A DNA stretch of 64,000 nucleotides, from assembly GCA_041398565.1 (NCBI GenBank), contig JAWKUN010000002.1, positions 1,240,001 to 1,304,000 on the forward strand, written 5' to 3'. The translations under genes were made by a program, and so were the position numbers. Of the stretch, positions 61,100 to 64,000 are shown piece after piece. This DNA comes from DATGPD01 sp041398565. GTDB taxonomy: Bacteria > Planctomycetota > UBA1135 > UBA2386. How positions within the stretch are numbered: the first letter of the stretch is position 1; every line of letters begins with the position of its first letter. The notes under the pieces were generated by a model. That model was not told the DNA's origin and did not search any database. It saw nothing but the letters and a program-made list of their open reading frames with translations.

Positions 61100-62011
61100 A
61101 TGAGGTCAACGAACCCGCCTCGCAGCGCGCCGTTCGCTGTGTGTTTCGCCGCCGCGCTCGTCGCTTCATGCGCGGTTCCTTCGCGCGACAACCCGGATGC
61201 GCGCACCGTCGTCTCGAGCTTCGTCGAGGCTGCGAACGCACGCGACTTCGGCCGGGTCGAGTCGCTCCTGCTGCCTGACTTCACGCGGCACAGCCAGGCG
61301 ACGCCCGATGTCCAGGTGCGCTCCCGTGCCGACATGTTGCGCTTCCTGATGGCGAACGCACAGGCCTTCGCGGACGAGCATGTCGAACTCGAGGAGACGG
61401 TCGTCGAGGGCGACCTCGTCGCGTTCCGCGGCACCTACACGGGTCGCCAGATCGGTCAGATGGGGCCGTTCCCGCCGACTGGCCGGACAGCGAAGGTCGA
61501 CGTCAGCGGCAGATTCCGCGTCGAAGGCACGCGCATCGCCGAGTTGTGGATCGTGTGGGACAACCTGACGCTGCTCGGGCAGCTCGGTCACGACCTCGGA
61601 GGCGCGCGAACGCCGGCCGATGGACCCGAACAGCGCAACGAGGCCCTCGCCAGGGTCTGGTTCGACGAGGTCATCAACCGTCGCAATGTCGACGCGATCG
61701 ACGGCTGCTACGCGGACAACTACCTCCACCATGGGCCGAACGGCGCGACGATTCGCGGCATCGCTGCCGCCCGCGAGTTCGCGGGCCGGATCCTGGCGGC
61801 GTCGGCGGATCGTCGTGCTACCGTCGAGCGGCAGGTCGCAGCTGGAAACTTCGTCGTGACCCACTTCACGAGTCGCGGTCGCATGACCGGGCCATTCCTC
61901 GGCCGCGAGCCGACCGGCAAGGAGTGGGTGACCGAGGGCATCGGCATCAGCAGGATCGAGAACGGCAAGATCGCCGAGGACTGGGAGGTCGTGAGCCACA
62001 CGGGGTTGTAG
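61100..62011 (+). CDS. Lipoprotein with two SnoaL-like domains
   Basis: 303 residues from the ATG at 61100. A signal with PFAVCFAAALVASC fits a lipobox. Two SnoaL/NTF2-like barrels follow: VSSFVEAANARDFGRVESLL to about residue 150 and EALARVWFDEVINRRNVDAID to the end, with the TGKEWVTEGI segment typical of ester-cyclase-like proteins. A polyketide-cyclase or scavenging role cannot be told from sequence. An upstream ATG at 61043 would put 19 extra residues before the signal. Confidence 0.88.
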   Translation: MRSTNPPRSAPFAVCFAAALVASCAVPSRDNPDARTVVSSFVEAANARDFGRVESLLLPDFTRHSQATPDVQVRSRADMLRFLMANAQAFADEHVELEETVVEGDLVAFRGTYTGRQIGQMGPFPPTGRTAKVDVSGRFRVEGTRIAELWIVWDNLTLLGQLGHDLGGARTPADGPEQRNEALARVWFDEVINRRNVDAIDGCYADNYLHHGPNGATIRGIAAAREFAGRILAASADRRATVERQVAAGNFVVTHFTSRGRMTGPFLGREPTGKEWVTEGIGISRIENGKIAEDWEVVSHTGL

Positions 62012-62085
62012 GCACACGCACCGAAGGGAGCGTTGCCGCCCGGCGGCGCCCGCGCGCAGGCGGCGACGTCCACTCGACGAGAGAC

Positions 62086-62754
62086 ATGATGCACTACGAA
62101 GATCGAGTCGTACGCGACAGCTACTCACTCACGGTCGATCAGGTCGCCGCTGCCTTGACGGACACGGTTCTGCGGGCGCAGCTCGCGTCAGCCGAAGATC
62201 CTGCGCAGGGCGGAGCGTTGGGGGCCCTCCTCCGAGTCGATACCGCCTTTGCGGGCGTGGCGCGCTGGCTCTGGCGGTTGGTGTTTGCCGGAATCCCACT
62301 CGCTCTCGGCATCTATCTGTGGACGGCGACCGGGAATCGGTCTCTCGGCGTGCTCGCGATCGTGGCCAGCCCGCTCGTGCTGCTCCTGGTCATGGGGGTC
62401 GAACGGATCCTGTCTCGGCTCGCCGGAGCATTCACGTCTGCGACCGATCCGATGATTGTCAAGGCCGCTGGCCGGGGCCTGAAGGCCGGAATCGAACAGG
62501 GGCGAGTCCAGGTCTTGAGCGGGGCCATCGACGCCGAGCTCTCGAACGATCAGTTGCGTGCTCGTGCTGGTGAGCGCACCGTCACGATCCCGTCGGTCCA
62601 CGCGGCCTGGCAAGCCCGGGCCTCCTCGTACGTCGTGCTCGCTGCGAGGCCGCCCGGTCTTCGTCCTGACTTCGCGCAGTTCATCGTCCTGCCGGCAGGC
62701 GGCGCCATCGCGGTGGCAATCACGGAACGCGTCGACCAGCATGCGGACGGATGA
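62086..62754 (+). CDS. Membrane protein, function unknown
   Basis: 222 residues. Two strong hydrophobic helices (WRLVFAGIPLALGIYLW and VLAIVASPLVLLLVMGV) lie near residues 61-108, followed by a soluble C-terminal domain of about 100 residues. The N-terminal ~55 residues are soluble. Two adjacent ATGs (62086, 62089) are possible starts. No family is recognised. Confidence 0.75.
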   Translation: MMHYEDRVVRDSYSLTVDQVAAALTDTVLRAQLASAEDPAQGGALGALLRVDTAFAGVARWLWRLVFAGIPLALGIYLWTATGNRSLGVLAIVASPLVLLLVMGVERILSRLAGAFTSATDPMIVKAAGRGLKAGIEQGRVQVLSGAIDAELSNDQLRARAGERTVTIPSVHAAWQARASSYVVLAARPPGLRPDFAQFIVLPAGGAIAVAITERVDQHADG

Positions 62755-63201
62755 GAGAGATGCCGACGATGGTCGGATGAGATGCCGACGATCGACCTCG
62801 GACGAATCGGCCGGACCTTGGCGAAGTGCGAGGGCTCTCCTCGGTGGTCTGCACCGTCGACGAGCACTCGCAAGTCATCGAGGAGACCCGCGGGTCGCCC
62901 TCGACGATCGTGACGCTCTCGCTCGGTGGACGCGAGTGGGAACCGATTCGAGCGAGTTGAGCCGCCGACACCCTGCGCGCGTCCGATAGGGGAGGACGTT
63001 CGGACGGAGCGCAGCCCGACCCTCTGTCCGCGCCGAGTTCCGGCCTCAGCGATCGTTTCGACGGGATGCGGCGGCCGTCCGCGCCCTGTGCAGGAAACCC
63101 GAGGTCGGTCGAGGCACGGTGGTGCCGCCACGACGCTTGTCCCCTCGTTCCTTCCTCATCTCGCGCCACATTTCGCGGAGGCCGCCCCGCGCTCCACAGC
63201 C
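62755..63201. other. Gap with no recognised gene
   Basis: 447 bp between the membrane protein and the last gene. No family-matching frame, RNA or repeat is visible. A short GGGAACCGATTCGAGC segment near 62939 recalls a T-arm but no tRNA can be folded around it. Confidence 0.4.
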
Positions 63202-64000
63202 ATGATCCAAGCCATTCTGAACAAGTGTATTGCCACCGTCGTTGTCAGCGTCGGCCTGGCTGCTCAGAGCGACCCGCTGGTCGGTACTTTTCGTGACGAA
63301 CGCACAGCGATCCGGGTCGCCGAACCGGCTTCGGGCAGCGACGGGTATCAGGGCACAATCGTGTTGGACGGCAAGACCTACCCGTTCACGGCCACGGGTA
63401 CGGGGCGGAAGCTCGCGGGTCACTTCACGGTCGGCACCGTGCGCTTTCCTTTCGAAGCCGAGGTCGTGAACGACGCGCTCGAGTTCGCCACCGGCAGCAA
63501 GCAGCTGCAGCTGCGTCGCGTGGGCGCTGTCCAGAACCCGTTCGACGAGCCGGCGGCGGATCGCGGCACGCCGCATCGCGGTGGAGATGCCGATGCGCCT
63601 GCCGCTCCGCCGGCGCCCGAAGCCGCTGCCGGCCAGACCGTGCAGCACCCCGGCGGGTTCGCGTTGCGCGTGCCCGATGGCTGGCAGAGCCAGTTGCTGG
63701 CCGGTCCGGTTTTCGGGTCGGGCGTCCTCATGGCGACCCCGGCCGGCTCCGACCCGGACAACCCCGAGGCCATGTTCATGGTCACGACGGTCCCGCTCAC
63801 TGGACCCTTCGCCGCGATCGAGCGCCCCGACGATCCAAGGCTGCGTGAACTCGGCCTACTGCCACAGCTCGCGGCGACCGCGCCCGCGCGGTCCGCGCAG
63901 CTCCCGCTCGGTCCCGCGAGCCTCACCGAGTATCGCGGCTCCCTGGCCCCCGGCCAGGGCGACGTTCGCGCTCGGCTGCACGTCTTGGTGCTCGGGAAGC
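63202..64000 (+). CDS. Secreted protein, function unknown (partial, open at right edge)
   Basis: At least 266 residues from the ATG at 63202. A signal-like start (KCIATVVVSVGLAAQ) is followed by a beta-rich repeat region (YQGTIVLDGKTYPFTATG, KLAGHFTVGTVRFPF), a Pro/Ala-rich linker near 125-145 and a second domain beginning HPGGFALRVPDGWQ. The two-domain plan is common in secreted planctomycete proteins of unknown role. The C-terminus lies outside the window. Confidence 0.82.
   Translation, partial: MIQAILNKCIATVVVSVGLAAQSDPLVGTFRDERTAIRVAEPASGSDGYQGTIVLDGKTYPFTATGTGRKLAGHFTVGTVRFPFEAEVVNDALEFATGSKQLQLRRVGAVQNPFDEPAADRGTPHRGGDADAPAAPPAPEAAAGQTVQHPGGFALRVPDGWQSQLLAGPVFGSGVLMATPAGSDPDNPEAMFMVTTVPLTGPFAAIERPDDPRLRELGLLPQLAATAPARSAQLPLGPASLTEYRGSLAPGQGDVRARLHVLVLGK

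Noticed and set aside
62930..62960. tRNA T-arm-like GGGAACCGATTCGAGC
   Set aside because: No acceptor, D or anticodon arm can be placed around it.
1..64000. CRISPR arrays
   Set aside because: No series of short, evenly spaced identical repeats was found; the CARF-like domain is not accompanied by cas genes here.

Overview
The window is high-GC bacterial DNA. A serine/threonine kinase beside an ECF sigma factor, a formylglycine-generating-enzyme-type gene, a B12-type radical SAM protein and a large load of accessory DNA fit Planctomycetota best; Myxococcota is the main alternative. This is inferred from gene content, because no rRNA or core marker is present.

Layout. (1) 1-4.9 kb: a kinase open at the left edge, a gene of unknown function and an ECF sigma factor. 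(2) 4.9-25.6 kb: a defence island. Leftward genes encode a PcfJ-like protein, a DUF1883-TIR protein and a coiled-coil putative nuclease. Divergent from them is a nine-gene rightward operon: a CARF-like sigma-54 activator, HsdR, HsdM, HsdS, a fused pseudo-methyltransferase/specificity/AAA protein, a second ATPase, a winged-helix-like protein, a MORC/Hsp90-type ATPase, and a protein with three RNA polymerase alpha-CTD-like repeats plus a sigma region 4-like helix-turn-helix. A near-consensus sigma-54 promoter sits exactly between the activator and hsdR, so the operon looks signal-inducible. It resembles published restriction-linked MORC systems in parts, but I do not recognise the whole set.

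(3) 25.6-35.7 kb: a plasmid-type backbone with ArdC, RadC, an XRE regulator, DUF2726, ParA with a small partner, an RPA-type replication initiator and iteron-like repeats. It holds a gene-free stretch of about 1.45 kb whose minus strand folds into many perfect helices, six of them capped by GNRA tetraloops. I interpret it as a large ornate non-coding RNA with its own promoter, next to the partition palindromes. (4) 35.7-40.7 kb: a Hachiman defence pair (hamA, hamB) and a DCL-family gene.

(5) 41.04-49.36 kb: a cargo segment (DUF2293, SWIM-SNF2 helicase, AbiE toxin-antitoxin, frameshifted TOTE primase-helicase) between two copies of a ~195-bp module ending in an identical 46-bp tRNA-Pro 3' half, as expected for attachment sites. 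No integrase is visible.

(6) 49.4-55.3 kb: an AraC regulator with DUF2255, aldo/keto reductase, two cupins, a tautomerase, a broken MFS gene and a dienelactone-hydrolase-like protein. Four tandem operator pairs in this region define its likely regulon. (7) 55.3-59.1 kb: a decayed zone with IS1380 and reverse-transcriptase remnants and two copies of a 179-bp structured mini-element. One copy interrupts an FGE-type gene, and removing it in silico restores the frame. (8) 59.1-64 kb: an FAD oxidoreductase, a SnoaL-type lipoprotein, a membrane protein and a secreted protein open at the right edge.
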